64,000 bases of DNA from Azorhizobium oxalatiphilum (lineage in GTDB: Bacteria; Pseudomonadota; Alphaproteobacteria; Rhizobiales; Xanthobacteraceae), in contig NZ_BMCT01000007.1 in the NCBI RefSeq assembly GCF_014635325.1, positions 124,001-188,000 of the forward strand. The letters run 5' to 3'. The translations under genes were made by a program, and so were the position numbers. Of the stretch, positions 33,835 to 41,805 are shown in pieces. The first letter of the stretch is position 1, and every line of letters begins with the position of its first letter. The notes below the pieces were generated by a model, which worked only from the letters and a program-made list of their open reading frames with translations, searched no databases and was not told the origin of the DNA.

Positions 33835-34482
33835 ATGAAGAAGCTCGGCCTTGCGCCCCTCATCGACCCCACCGCCCGCGTCACCGACACGACGCTCGGC
33901 CGCTACACCGAAGTGGGCGCGCGCGTAAAACTGCTGGAAGTGGAGATGGGGGATTATTCCTACATCGAGCATGACAGCGACATGGCCTACGCTCAGGTGG
34001 GCAAGTTCTGCTCCATCGCCGCGCTCACCCGCATCAATCCCGGCAATCACCCCATGTGGCGGGCCAGCCAGTCCCATTTCACCTATCGCGCCTCCACCTA
34101 TTTCGATGATGCGCAGGACGACGCCGAGTTCTTCCAGTGGCGCCGCGACCATCGCGTGACCTTCGGCCATGACATCTGGATCGGCCATGGCGCCGTCATC
34201 CTGCCCGGCCGAAGCATCGGCACCGGGGCAGTGGTGGCGGCCGGCGCCGTCGTCACCAAGGATGTGCCGCCTTATGCCATCGTGGCCGGCGTGCCGGCGA
34301 AGATCGTGAAATGGCGCTTCCCGGAGGCGATTGCCGGGCGGCTTCAGGCGCTGGCGTGGTGGGACTGGGAGCATCAGGCCCTGCGGGCGGCGCTGGATGA
34401 TTTCCGCAACCTGCCCATCGAGGGCTTTCTGGAGCGGTATGAGGGGGCCGGCATGGGCCGCCCCGCGTCCGCCGCAGAATAG
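33835..34482 (+). CDS. Phosphonate-associated hexapeptide-repeat acyltransferase
   Basis: The product has 215 residues. It starts in the left-handed beta-helix ([25 protein letters not shown]), continues through [12 protein letters not shown] and [17 protein letters not shown], and ends with the acetyl-CoA-binding hexapeptides [20 protein letters not shown] and [22 protein letters not shown]. The NPGNHP and WIGHG motifs place it with xenobiotic/chloramphenicol-type acetyltransferases, and the overall pattern fits the subgroup found in phosphonate operons. It may acetylate an aminophosphonate; this is inferred from family context. CGGAGA precedes the start. Confidence 0.86.
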   Translation: MKKLGLAPLIDPTARVTDTTLGRYTEVGARVKLLEVEMGDYSYIEHDSDMAYAQVGKFCSIAALTRINPGNHPMWRASQSHFTYRASTYFDDAQDDAEFFQWRRDHRVTFGHDIWIGHGAVILPGRSIGTGAVVAAGAVVTKDVPPYAIVAGVPAKIVKWRFPEAIAGRLQALAWWDWEHQALRAALDDFRNLPIEGFLERYEGAGMGRPASAAE

Positions 34483-34602
34483 GCCTGCGCAGGAGCCGCA
34501 GGGGGCAAAGCTCCCCTTCCGGGGCGACCCGTGCTATCTGCTGCCGGCAAATCCATAGCCCGGCGGCTCCGCTTCCGGGTGAGTGCAGGACATCGCCGCC
34601 CC

Positions 34603-35580
34603 GTGACCGAACCCCGTTCCGCCGCCATCGCTTCCGCCCTCGCCACCCTGGAGACCGAGGCCGCCGGCCTTGCGGCGCTTACCGCCGCCGTGGGCAATGG
34701 GCTGGGCGCGGCGTTCGAGCGGGCGGTGAGCATCATCATGGGCGCGCGCGGCCGCGTCATCGTCACCGGCATGGGCAAGAGCGGGCATGTGGCGCGCAAG
34801 ATCGCCGCCACGCTCGCCTCCACCGGCACGCCGTCCCATTATGTCCACCCCGCCGAGGCCAGCCACGGTGATCTCGGCATGGTGGCGCCGGAGGACGTGA
34901 TCGTCGCACTGTCGTGGTCCGGCGAGACGGCGGAACTGCGCGACATCGTGGACTATTCCCAGCGCTTCGACGTGCCGCTGATCGCCATCACCTCGGACCG
35001 GGACAGCACGCTCTCCCGCGCCGCCGGCGTGGTGCTGGCCTTGCCGCTGGCCAAGGAAGCCTGCCCGTTGGGCCTCGCGCCCACCACCTCCACCTTGATG
35101 CAGCTCGCCATGGGCGATGCGCTGGCGGTGGCGCTGCTGGAGAGCCGGGGCTTCACGGCCACCGATTTCCGCACCTTCCACCCCGGCGGCAAGCTGGGCG
35201 CCAACCTGAAGTTCGTGCGCGACGTGATGCGGGCCGGTGATGCCCTGCCGCTGGCCAAGGCCGGCGCGCTCATGGGCGAGGTGCTGGTGGAGATGAGCAC
35301 CAAGGGCCTCGGCTGCGTGGCGGTTCTCGACGGCGAGGGCAAGCTCGCCGGCATCGTCACCGACGGCGACCTGCGCCGCCACATGGCGAACGACCTGCCC
35401 TCGCGGCCCGTGGACGCCATCATGAGCCGCAGCCCGAAGACGGTGCGGCCGGATCAGCTGGCTTCCGAAGCCCTGCGCATCCTCAACACCGCCAAGATCA
35501 CCGCGCTGATGGTGGTGGAAGACGGGCGACCGGTGGGCGCGCTGCACATCCACGATCTGCTGCACGTCGGGGTGGCGTGA
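34603..35580 (+). CDS. kdsD: D-arabinose 5-phosphate isomerase, KpsF/GutQ family
   Basis: From GTG 34603 (MTEPRSAAIASALATLE) the product has 325 residues, the typical length; an in-frame GTG at 34579 and an ATG at 34531 are alternatives. An SIS domain (about 40-175) shows VIVTGMGKSGHVARKIAATLASTGTPS, HGDLGM and SWSGETAEL; two CBS domains follow (about 205-325, with GIVTDGDLRRHM and ALMVVEDGRPVGALHIHDLL). It interconverts ribulose 5-phosphate and arabinose 5-phosphate, the first step to Kdo for lipopolysaccharide. HPGGKLGANLK between the domains is diagnostic of the family. Confidence 0.94.
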   Translation: MTEPRSAAIASALATLETEAAGLAALTAAVGNGLGAAFERAVSIIMGARGRVIVTGMGKSGHVARKIAATLASTGTPSHYVHPAEASHGDLGMVAPEDVIVALSWSGETAELRDIVDYSQRFDVPLIAITSDRDSTLSRAAGVVLALPLAKEACPLGLAPTTSTLMQLAMGDALAVALLESRGFTATDFRTFHPGGKLGANLKFVRDVMRAGDALPLAKAGALMGEVLVEMSTKGLGCVAVLDGEGKLAGIVTDGDLRRHMANDLPSRPVDAIMSRSPKTVRPDQLASEALRILNTAKITALMVVEDGRPVGALHIHDLLHVGVA

Positions 35581-35594
35581 GATGAGCGGGAAAG

Positions 35595-35727
35595 CCCTCT
35601 CCCGCTTGCGGGGGAGGGTTGGGAGGGGGCCGCGCGCCAGCGCGGAGGCGCCCTGCGTTCGCACAACGTCCTGAATCTGCACCCGGTCTGCCCCCTCCCC
35701 AGCCCTCCCCCGCAAGCGGGAGAGGGA
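35595..35727. repeat. Inverted pair of CTCTCCCGC-type palindromes
   Basis: One unit (35595-35629) reads CCCTCTCCCGCTTGCGGG onward; the second (35691-35727) is its inverse, reading CCCCCGCAAGCGGGAGAGGG at its end. Each unit contains a stem and the two could also pair. They lie between the convergent ends of kdsD and the amidohydrolase gene, where they may act in transcript ends. Confidence 0.75.
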
Positions 35728-35773
35728 GTAGGGCGCGCTGGGGGATGGGTTCAGCGTCGGGCTGAACGCCCGC

Positions 35774-36760
35774 TCACTCCCCGATCAGCGCCAGCGCGGT
35801 GCCGGCGCCGATGCGGTCGCGGTCCGCATCCGTGAGGCCGGCCACGGCGTCGAGGCTGGCGACAGGCGTCTCGTCGCCCATGTCGAAGGGGGCGTCGGTG
35901 CCCAGCGCCACGTGCTCCGGGCCGACCAGATCCACCAGATAGCGCAGCGCCTGCGGGTCGAAGACCAGCGTGTCGAAGTACAGCGTCTTCAGCAGTTCCT
36001 TCGGACAGCTCTGGGTGTGCACCTTGGCCTCGGCGCGCACCTTCTGGCCGTGGACGAGGCGGCCGATCTGATAGGGCAAATAGCCGCCGCCATGGGCCGC
36101 CATGAGCTTCAGGCCCGCCAACTCGTCCAGCACGCCGGAGAAGATGAGGTTGGCCAGCGACACGGTGGTGTCGGTGGGATTGCCCACGAGGTTGGTGAGG
36201 TAATAATCCTCCAGCCCCGCCTTCGAGCCCACATAATAGGGGTGGATGAACACCAGCACGTCCAGCTCGCGGGCGCGCTTCAGGAACGGACGGAAGCGCG
36301 GGTCGGCGAGCTGCACGCCCTCGATGGTGGTGCCGATCTCAACCGCCCGGAACCCATGCTCCTTGACCGCCCGCTCAAGTTCGGCGACCGCCAGCTCGGG
36401 GTGCTGCATGGGCACGCTCGCCATGCCGCGCAGCCGGTCCGGGGCCTGCGCCACCATTTCGGCGATGCCGTCGTTGACGTTACGCGCCGCCTTGAGCGCC
36501 AGCTCGGCCGGGGCCCAGTAATAGAACATGGGCGGCGCGGTGGAGACCACCGACAGGTCGATGCCCTTGCGGTCCATCGCCTTCAGCTTGGCGCCCACAT
36601 CGATGAACTCGTCGAACAGGGGATACACATAGCCCTGGTCGTGGACCATCTTGCGCAGGCCGCCCTCGGCCTTGATGTGCGCCGCGAACCCCTTCGTGTC
36701 GGCGACGATCGCCTCCACCATGCGCGGGGGAATGACGTGGCTATGGATGTCGATGCGCAT
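35774..36760 (-). CDS. Metal-dependent amidohydrolase, ACMSD-like decarboxylase
   Basis: The product has 328 residues and starts MRIDIHSHVIPPRM, placing the metal-binding HxH at residues 6 and 8. Later motifs are FIHPYY (about residue 175), LMAAHGGGYLPYQIGRLVHG (about 220) and LGTDAPFDMG (about 285), the usual set for the amidohydrolase-2 / 2-amino-3-carboxymuconate-6-semialdehyde decarboxylase group. It probably performs a non-oxidative decarboxylation or hydrolysis of an aromatic-derived intermediate. Its start lies only three bases from the end of the aldehyde dehydrogenase gene in the same direction, so the two are co-transcribed with the GntR gene upstream. Confidence 0.9.
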   Translation of the reverse strand: MRIDIHSHVIPPRMVEAIVADTKGFAAHIKAEGGLRKMVHDQGYVYPLFDEFIDVGAKLKAMDRKGIDLSVVSTAPPMFYYWAPAELALKAARNVNDGIAEMVAQAPDRLRGMASVPMQHPELAVAELERAVKEHGFRAVEIGTTIEGVQLADPRFRPFLKRARELDVLVFIHPYYVGSKAGLEDYYLTNLVGNPTDTTVSLANLIFSGVLDELAGLKLMAAHGGGYLPYQIGRLVHGQKVRAEAKVHTQSCPKELLKTLYFDTLVFDPQALRYLVDLVGPEHVALGTDAPFDMGDETPVASLDAVAGLTDADRDRIGAGTALALIGE

Positions 36761-36763
36761 GGG

Positions 36764-38272
36764 TCACGAATACCTTTTCACGGTGCCATCCTCGGCATAC
36801 CAGTCGAATGGCGCGTCGGAGAGATTGACGATCACGTTCTGGATCTGGGTGTATTCTTCGAAGGCGACGAGGCCGTTCTCGCGCCCGATGCCGCTCATCT
36901 TGAAGCCGCCCCACGGGGAGGCGGGGTCGATGCGGTGGTGGTCGTTGATCCAGACGATGCCCGCCTGCATCCTGTGCGCCACGCGATGGGCGCGGGTGAT
37001 GTCGCGCGTCCACACCGACATGGCGAGGCCGAACTCGGTGCCGTTGGCGATCGCGATGGCCTCCTCCTCCGTATCGAAGGGGATGACGCACACCACGGGG
37101 CCGAAAATCTCCTCCTGCGCGATGCGCATGTCATTGGTGACATTGGTGAAGATGGTCGGCTCGTGGAAGAAGCCGCCCTCATACTGGGCCCCTTCCGGCC
37201 GCTTGCCGCCCACCGCCAGCGTGGCGCCCTCGGCAAGGCCGATGGCGACATAGCGCTCGGTGATCTCGCGCTGCCGGGCGCTCACCAGCGGACCCATGAG
37301 GGTCGCCATGTTCTTCGGATCGCCGATGCGGATATTTTTCGTGCGCTCAACCAGACGCGCGACCACCCGGTCGTGGATGGAGCGATGCACCAGCAGGCGC
37401 GCGCCCTGCACGCAGGTCTGGCCCGCCGCGATGAAGGAGGCGAACAGGGTTGCGGACACCGCCCGCTCCACGTCCGTGTCCTCGAACACCACCACCGAGG
37501 CCTTTCCGCCCAGCTCGGCGGCGACCTTGGTCAGGTTCTTGCCGGCGATGGCGGCCACCGCCTTGCCGGTCTCGGTGCCGCCGGTGAGGTCGATCTTCTT
37601 GATGCGCGGGTGGCTGGTGAGCGCCAGACCAGCAGTGCCGCCAAATCCCGGCACCACATTATAGACGCCATCCGGCACGCCGGCTTCCCTGAACACCTCG
37701 CCCAGCAGCAGCGGGGTGATGGGGGCAAGCTCCGAGGGCTTCACCACCATGGTGTTGCCCGCCGCCATGGAGGGCGCCACCTTCTTGGTGAGGATCAGCA
37801 GCGGGTGGTTCCACGGCGTCACATGGCCCACCACGCCCAGCGGAACGCGGCGGGTGTAGTTGAGATAGCCGGTGCCGAAGGGCGGCACGGTGTCCTCATG
37901 GGTGCGCGCCACCGCGCCAAAGTAAGAGAACCATTCCGGCAGGCGGGAGAGCTGTGCGGTCATCTCGCGCAGGGGCCGGCCGATCTGGTCCACCTCGATG
38001 CCGACGATCTCCGGCAGGCGGGCTTTCAGGATGGCGGCGGCGCGATGCATGATGTCGCCGCGCTCGGCCCCGGTCATGGCCGACCACACCGGGAAGGCGG
38101 CCTCGGCGGCCTTGACCGCGGTCTCGATGTCGGCGGCGTCACCCTCGGCCACGGTGCCCACGAGGGCGCCGTTCTTGGGGTTGCGCACCTCCAGCGTCCG
38201 GCCGGAAGCGGAGGGCACATAGGCGCCGGATATGTACATGCCGAGGCTGATCGGCCCCTGGTCCGTGGGCAT
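36764..38272 (-). CDS. Aldehyde dehydrogenase, NAD(P)-dependent
   Basis: The product has 502 residues, full length. The catalytic Asn is in TPWNHPLL, the glutamate in AAELGGKASVVVF, and the nucleophilic cysteine in GQTCVQGARLLVH; the Rossmann segment DLTGGTETGKAVAA follows the usual pattern. It oxidises an aldehyde to the acid; members of this kind near ACMSD-like genes oxidise hydroxymuconic semialdehydes or similar. Translation starts at ATG 38270-38272, 27 bases after the GntR gene stop. The three genes form a small operon for an unidentified aromatic or cyclic compound. Confidence 0.95.
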   Translation of the reverse strand: MPTDQGPISLGMYISGAYVPSASGRTLEVRNPKNGALVGTVAEGDAADIETAVKAAEAAFPVWSAMTGAERGDIMHRAAAILKARLPEIVGIEVDQIGRPLREMTAQLSRLPEWFSYFGAVARTHEDTVPPFGTGYLNYTRRVPLGVVGHVTPWNHPLLILTKKVAPSMAAGNTMVVKPSELAPITPLLLGEVFREAGVPDGVYNVVPGFGGTAGLALTSHPRIKKIDLTGGTETGKAVAAIAGKNLTKVAAELGGKASVVVFEDTDVERAVSATLFASFIAAGQTCVQGARLLVHRSIHDRVVARLVERTKNIRIGDPKNMATLMGPLVSARQREITERYVAIGLAEGATLAVGGKRPEGAQYEGGFFHEPTIFTNVTNDMRIAQEEIFGPVVCVIPFDTEEEAIAIANGTEFGLAMSVWTRDITRAHRVAHRMQAGIVWINDHHRIDPASPWGGFKMSGIGRENGLVAFEEYTQIQNVIVNLSDAPFDWYAEDGTVKRYS

Positions 38273-38299
38273 TTATGATGCGTCCTGTTGAGCGAATGA

Positions 38300-38974
38300 T
38301 CAGGAAGTTCGGTGGGCGGCGGCGACCTTGGCCACCATGTCGGCGGTGTCGCGGAAATGGGCGCGCAGCACCTCCTGCGCGCGGTTGACGTCGCGGGCGG
38401 CGCAGGCCTCGTAGAGCGCCCAGTGCTGGCGCTGGGGCGCGTCATAGCCCTTGATGTCCACCCAGATGCGCACGTAGCGCTCCACATTCTGCCTGAGCAC
38501 GTCGATCTGCTCCACGAGGCGCGGCCAGCCGCAGGCGGCGTTGAGGATCGAGTGGAATTTCTGGTTGAGGGTGCGCCAGTCGCCGCGCTGGGCGGGATCG
38601 TCCATGAGGGTGAGGATGTCGCGCATCTTGGCCAGCTCGTCGGCGGTGAGGTTGATCACCGCCCGCTCCAGCGCCAGCGTTTCCAGCGCGATGCGCATGG
38701 CGAACAGCTCTTCCACCTCCTCGGCCCGCAATTGCGAGACCTCGGTGCCCCGGAACGGGTAGCAGGTGACGAAGCCGTCCTTCTCCAGGATCTTGAGGGC
38801 CTCGCGCACGGGCATGCGGCTGCATCCGAGGTCGGCTGCGATACGGTCGGGCTCCAGCCGTTCGCCGGGCTTGAGACGGCCTTCCACGATGGCGTCGCGC
38901 AGCACGCCGAGCACCGCGTCCTTGCGGCTGGGGATGCTTCCAAGCAGGAGCTTTTCGCGTTCGTTGAGGGCCAT
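38300..38974 (-). CDS. GntR family regulator, FCD domain
   Basis: The product has 224 residues. The winged helix (about 15-80) shows LKPGERLEPDRIAADLGCSRMPVREALKIL, a standard GntR pattern. The FCD domain (about 90-215) contains metal/ligand residues in LNQKFHSILNAACGW and a C-terminal VLRAHFRDTADM helix. It is the first gene of the operon with the aldehyde dehydrogenase and amidohydrolase genes, so it should sense a pathway acid and control them. The 381 bases upstream hold no clear GTATAC-type site, though one lies at 2998-3023 elsewhere in the window. Confidence 0.93.
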   Translation of the reverse strand: MALNEREKLLLGSIPSRKDAVLGVLRDAIVEGRLKPGERLEPDRIAADLGCSRMPVREALKILEKDGFVTCYPFRGTEVSQLRAEEVEELFAMRIALETLALERAVINLTADELAKMRDILTLMDDPAQRGDWRTLNQKFHSILNAACGWPRLVEQIDVLRQNVERYVRIWVDIKGYDAPQRQHWALYEACAARDVNRAQEVLRAHFRDTADMVAKVAAAHRTS

Positions 38975-39355
38975 GGTCCTGTCCTTGGGCTGCGGATGCC
39001 GACCTCCGGCCCCCGCTACGCCCTTTTAGAGCCGGATCCCGTCAGGACCAGTCTCCAACACCTTGAAGGCGCGTGTTTGACCGGGCGGATTGCGACGCCG
39101 CCCGATGGAAACTCACGCCGGCGCCCATCGCCGCCGCGTGCGCCTTGGAGATATTTTATCCGATATATCGCTGAAAGCTAGCCATCCTTTCCGCCTTCTG
39201 TCGAGAGGGTGGGCAGCGAGGACCGGGGACATTGCCGGTGCCTCTCTCGGAGCCCGTTCGGGACATCGGCGGACCAACGCGCCCGGCTTTTCCAAACGGG
39301 CGCTCAGGCCTGCACCAGACGGTGTCCCTCGGCGGCCACGCCGCCCGCCCCCGGA
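38975..39355. other. Intergenic region upstream of the GntR operon
   Basis: These 381 bases should contain the GntR operon promoter. An AT-rich spot at 39150-39169 has GATAT and ATATC ends and an inner TATCCGATA dyad, the only operator-like structure I see. No gene is evident. Confidence 0.45.
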
Positions 39356-40471
39356 TCAGGCGTGGCTGACGATGCCGATGCGGTTCATGGGCGCGCGCAG
39401 CTGGAAGCGGATGCCGCCGGGCGCATAATCCACGTTGGCCTCGCCGCCGAATTCGGTGGCGAGCAGCCGCACGAGCTGGGTGCCGAAGCCTTTCCGGCTT
39501 GGGGCCGCCACCTGCGGGCCGCCGCTTTCCTCCCAGTTCAGCTCGAAGGGCTCGGAGGAGCCGGGCTGTCCGGCGTGCCACCACACCCGCACTGTGCCCT
39601 CCGGCGTGGAAAGCGCACCATATTTCAGCGCGTTTGCGGCCAGTTCGTTGATGGCCAGCGTCAGCGGCTGGGCGAGGCGCGCGGGAATGTCGAGGGCTTC
39701 GCCCGTCATGTGGATCTGCGAGGCCGGCGGATGATAGGGGGAGAGGCCGCCACGCACGATGCTCTCGATGGGCGCGGTCTCCCATTGGGTCCGCAGCAGT
39801 GCCGAATGCGCGCCGGCGAGCGCCGACAGGCGCGCCGTGAACTGCGTGCGCGCTTCCGGCAGCGAGGTGGCGGAGCGGAAGGTCTGGTGGGCAATGCCGC
39901 CGACGATGCCCAGCGTGTTGCGGATGCGGTGCTCCAGCTCCTTGTTGGCCACCTCGAGCTGTTGCTGCGCCTGCACCTTCGTGGTGCTCTCGATGACGGT
40001 ATCCAGCATCCCGGCCACCCGCCCCCGCTCGTCGCGGATGGGGCTGTAGCAGAAGGTGAAATAGGTCTGCTCCGGTACGCCCAGCCGGTTCACCAGCAGC
40101 GGGAAGTCCTCGATGAAGACGGACTCCCCCGCATAGGCGCGCTGTTGCAGCTCGCTGATGTCGTCCCACGCCTCCGCCCAGATCTCGCTGAAGGGCTTGC
40201 CGAGCGGTGCCGGCTTGTGGCCGAGGATCGGCAGGAAGGCGTCGTTATAGAGCGTGGTCAGGGATGGCCCCCAGACGATCGCCTTGGGGAAGCGGGAGGC
40301 GAGCATGATGCCCGCTGCGGTCTTGAGCGCGGAAGGCCAGCCCTCCGGGGGGCCGAGCGGGGTGGCGGACCAGTCGTGTCGGCGAATGGCGTCCGCCATC
40401 TGCCCGGGCCCCTGCAGGAAGCCGAGAGGATCGGCCTCCTCGCCGCCGGATGTGTCGACCTGGCCGTTCAT
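39356..40471 (-). CDS. HWE-family sensor histidine kinase with PAS domain
   Basis: The product has 371 residues and no membrane segment. An N-terminal PAS region (about 30-165) includes ATPLGPPEGWPSALKTA, a phrase typical of alphaproteobacterial HWE kinases, and YFTFCYSPIRDERG. The phosphoacceptor histidine is in KELEHRIRNTLGIVGGIAHQTF (about 185), followed by INELAANALKYGALS and the hallmark WEESGGP in the ATPase domain. It probably phosphorylates an unlinked response regulator, as in the general stress or light response; none is encoded nearby. The ligand or chromophore of the PAS domain is not evident. Confidence 0.93.
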   Translation of the reverse strand: MNGQVDTSGGEEADPLGFLQGPGQMADAIRRHDWSATPLGPPEGWPSALKTAAGIMLASRFPKAIVWGPSLTTLYNDAFLPILGHKPAPLGKPFSEIWAEAWDDISELQQRAYAGESVFIEDFPLLVNRLGVPEQTYFTFCYSPIRDERGRVAGMLDTVIESTTKVQAQQQLEVANKELEHRIRNTLGIVGGIAHQTFRSATSLPEARTQFTARLSALAGAHSALLRTQWETAPIESIVRGGLSPYHPPASQIHMTGEALDIPARLAQPLTLAINELAANALKYGALSTPEGTVRVWWHAGQPGSSEPFELNWEESGGPQVAAPSRKGFGTQLVRLLATEFGGEANVDYAPGGIRFQLRAPMNRIGIVSHA

Positions 40472-40703
40472 ACCGTGTCCTGACCTACCCCTTCTTCAGC
40501 TCATATCCAGTCGCGGCGGGCGGCGCCACAGGCGTTTGCGGCCGCGATCAAGCTGGATGAAAACGGCAAGCACGGCGTGGGGTTCCATCCGCCGATCGGC
40601 TTTGTCGCGCGCCCGGCCCATGAGCGCGGCCCACGCGCGCGGACGGTTCATGCGTGCGGAGGGCTCATGCGCACGGACAGCGGATCGGCTATCAAGCGAA
40701 CCC

Positions 40704-41747
40704 ATGGAATTCGGATCGGACAATGTGGCGGGTGTGCATCCCGCGATCTTCGCCGCCATGCAGGCGGCCAACACCGGCCCCGCGCGCTCCTATGGCGCCG
40801 ACCCGTGGACGGAGCGCGCCGTCGCCCGCCTGCGGGAGATTTTCGAAACCGACCTGACGGCCTTTCTGGTCGCCACCGGCACGGGGGCGAACGCGCTGGC
40901 TCTTTCGGCGGTGACGCCGCCGTTCGGCACCGTCTTCTGCCACCGCGAGGCGCACATCAACACCGACGAGTGCGGCGCGCCGGAGCTGTTCACGGGCGGA
41001 GCCAAGCTCACCGCGCTGGATGGCCCGGGCTGCAAACTCACCCTTGAGGCGCTGGAGCAGGCGCGGGCCGATTTCGTGCGCGGCTTCCACCAGCAGCTAC
41101 CCGCCGCCGTCTCCATCACGCAGGCCACCGAGCTGGGGCAGGTCTATGAGGCAGGCGAGGTGGCGGGCATCGGCGCCTGGTGCCGCGCCCATGGCCTGAG
41201 GCTGCATATGGATGGCGCGCGCTTCGCCAATGCACTCGTCGCCACCAATGCCTCCGCGGCCGAGCTGACGTGGAAGGCGGGAGTGGATGTGCTGTCCTTC
41301 GGCGCGACCAAGAACGGCGCGCTGGCGGCGGAGGCCATCGTCTTCTTCGATGCCGCGCTGGCGGAGCAGTTCCGGTACCGCCTCAAGCGGGGCGCGCAGG
41401 TCATCTCCAAGGGCCGTTTCCTCGGCGCCCAGATGCTGGCCTATCTGGAAGATGATCTGTGGCTCAGCAATGCCCGCCACGCCAATGCCATGGCGGCGCG
41501 CCTCGCCGCCGGGCTTGCCGGGGTTCCCGGCGTGCGCCTGCCGCTGGCGGTGCCGGCCAATGAGGCTTTCGTGGTGCTGTCCGGGGCGCTGCATGCGCGG
41601 CTGCAGGCGGCCGGCGCGCACTATCACTTATGGCCGGGGGATGGGGCGGGACGGCTCGGGCCGGACGAGGTTCTGGCCCGCTTCGTCTGCGCCTTCCTCA
41701 CCACGCCGGATGAGGTGGATGGGCTGATCGCGGCGGCGCGGGGCTGA
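40704..41747 (+). CDS. ltaE: Low-specificity L-threonine aldolase
   Basis: The product has 347 residues. It starts MEFGSDNVAGVHPAIFAAM, the SDN motif being typical. The PLP lysine is in FGATKNGALAAEAIV, and MDGARFANALVA carries the cofactor-contact Asp and Arg. It cleaves L-threonine or L-allo-threonine to glycine and acetaldehyde with PLP, in the cytoplasm. I took ATG 40704; a much longer upstream open frame is not conserved in character. It stands divergent from the HWE kinase and convergent with the HopA1-like gene. Confidence 0.93.
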   Translation: MEFGSDNVAGVHPAIFAAMQAANTGPARSYGADPWTERAVARLREIFETDLTAFLVATGTGANALALSAVTPPFGTVFCHREAHINTDECGAPELFTGGAKLTALDGPGCKLTLEALEQARADFVRGFHQQLPAAVSITQATELGQVYEAGEVAGIGAWCRAHGLRLHMDGARFANALVATNASAAELTWKAGVDVLSFGATKNGALAAEAIVFFDAALAEQFRYRLKRGAQVISKGRFLGAQMLAYLEDDLWLSNARHANAMAARLAAGLAGVPGVRLPLAVPANEAFVVLSGALHARLQAAGAHYHLWPGDGAGRLGPDEVLARFVCAFLTTPDEVDGLIAAARG

Positions 41748-41805
41748 GGGACGGTGCGATCCGCTATGGCAGAGCATATCAGGGCGCGCTTCAGGCGTGG
41801 CGGCG

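Noticed and set aside
35912..38278. A 788-codon open frame antisense to the amidohydrolase and aldehyde dehydrogenase genes
   Set aside because: It is a shadow frame crossing two real genes, with no motif or ribosome site.
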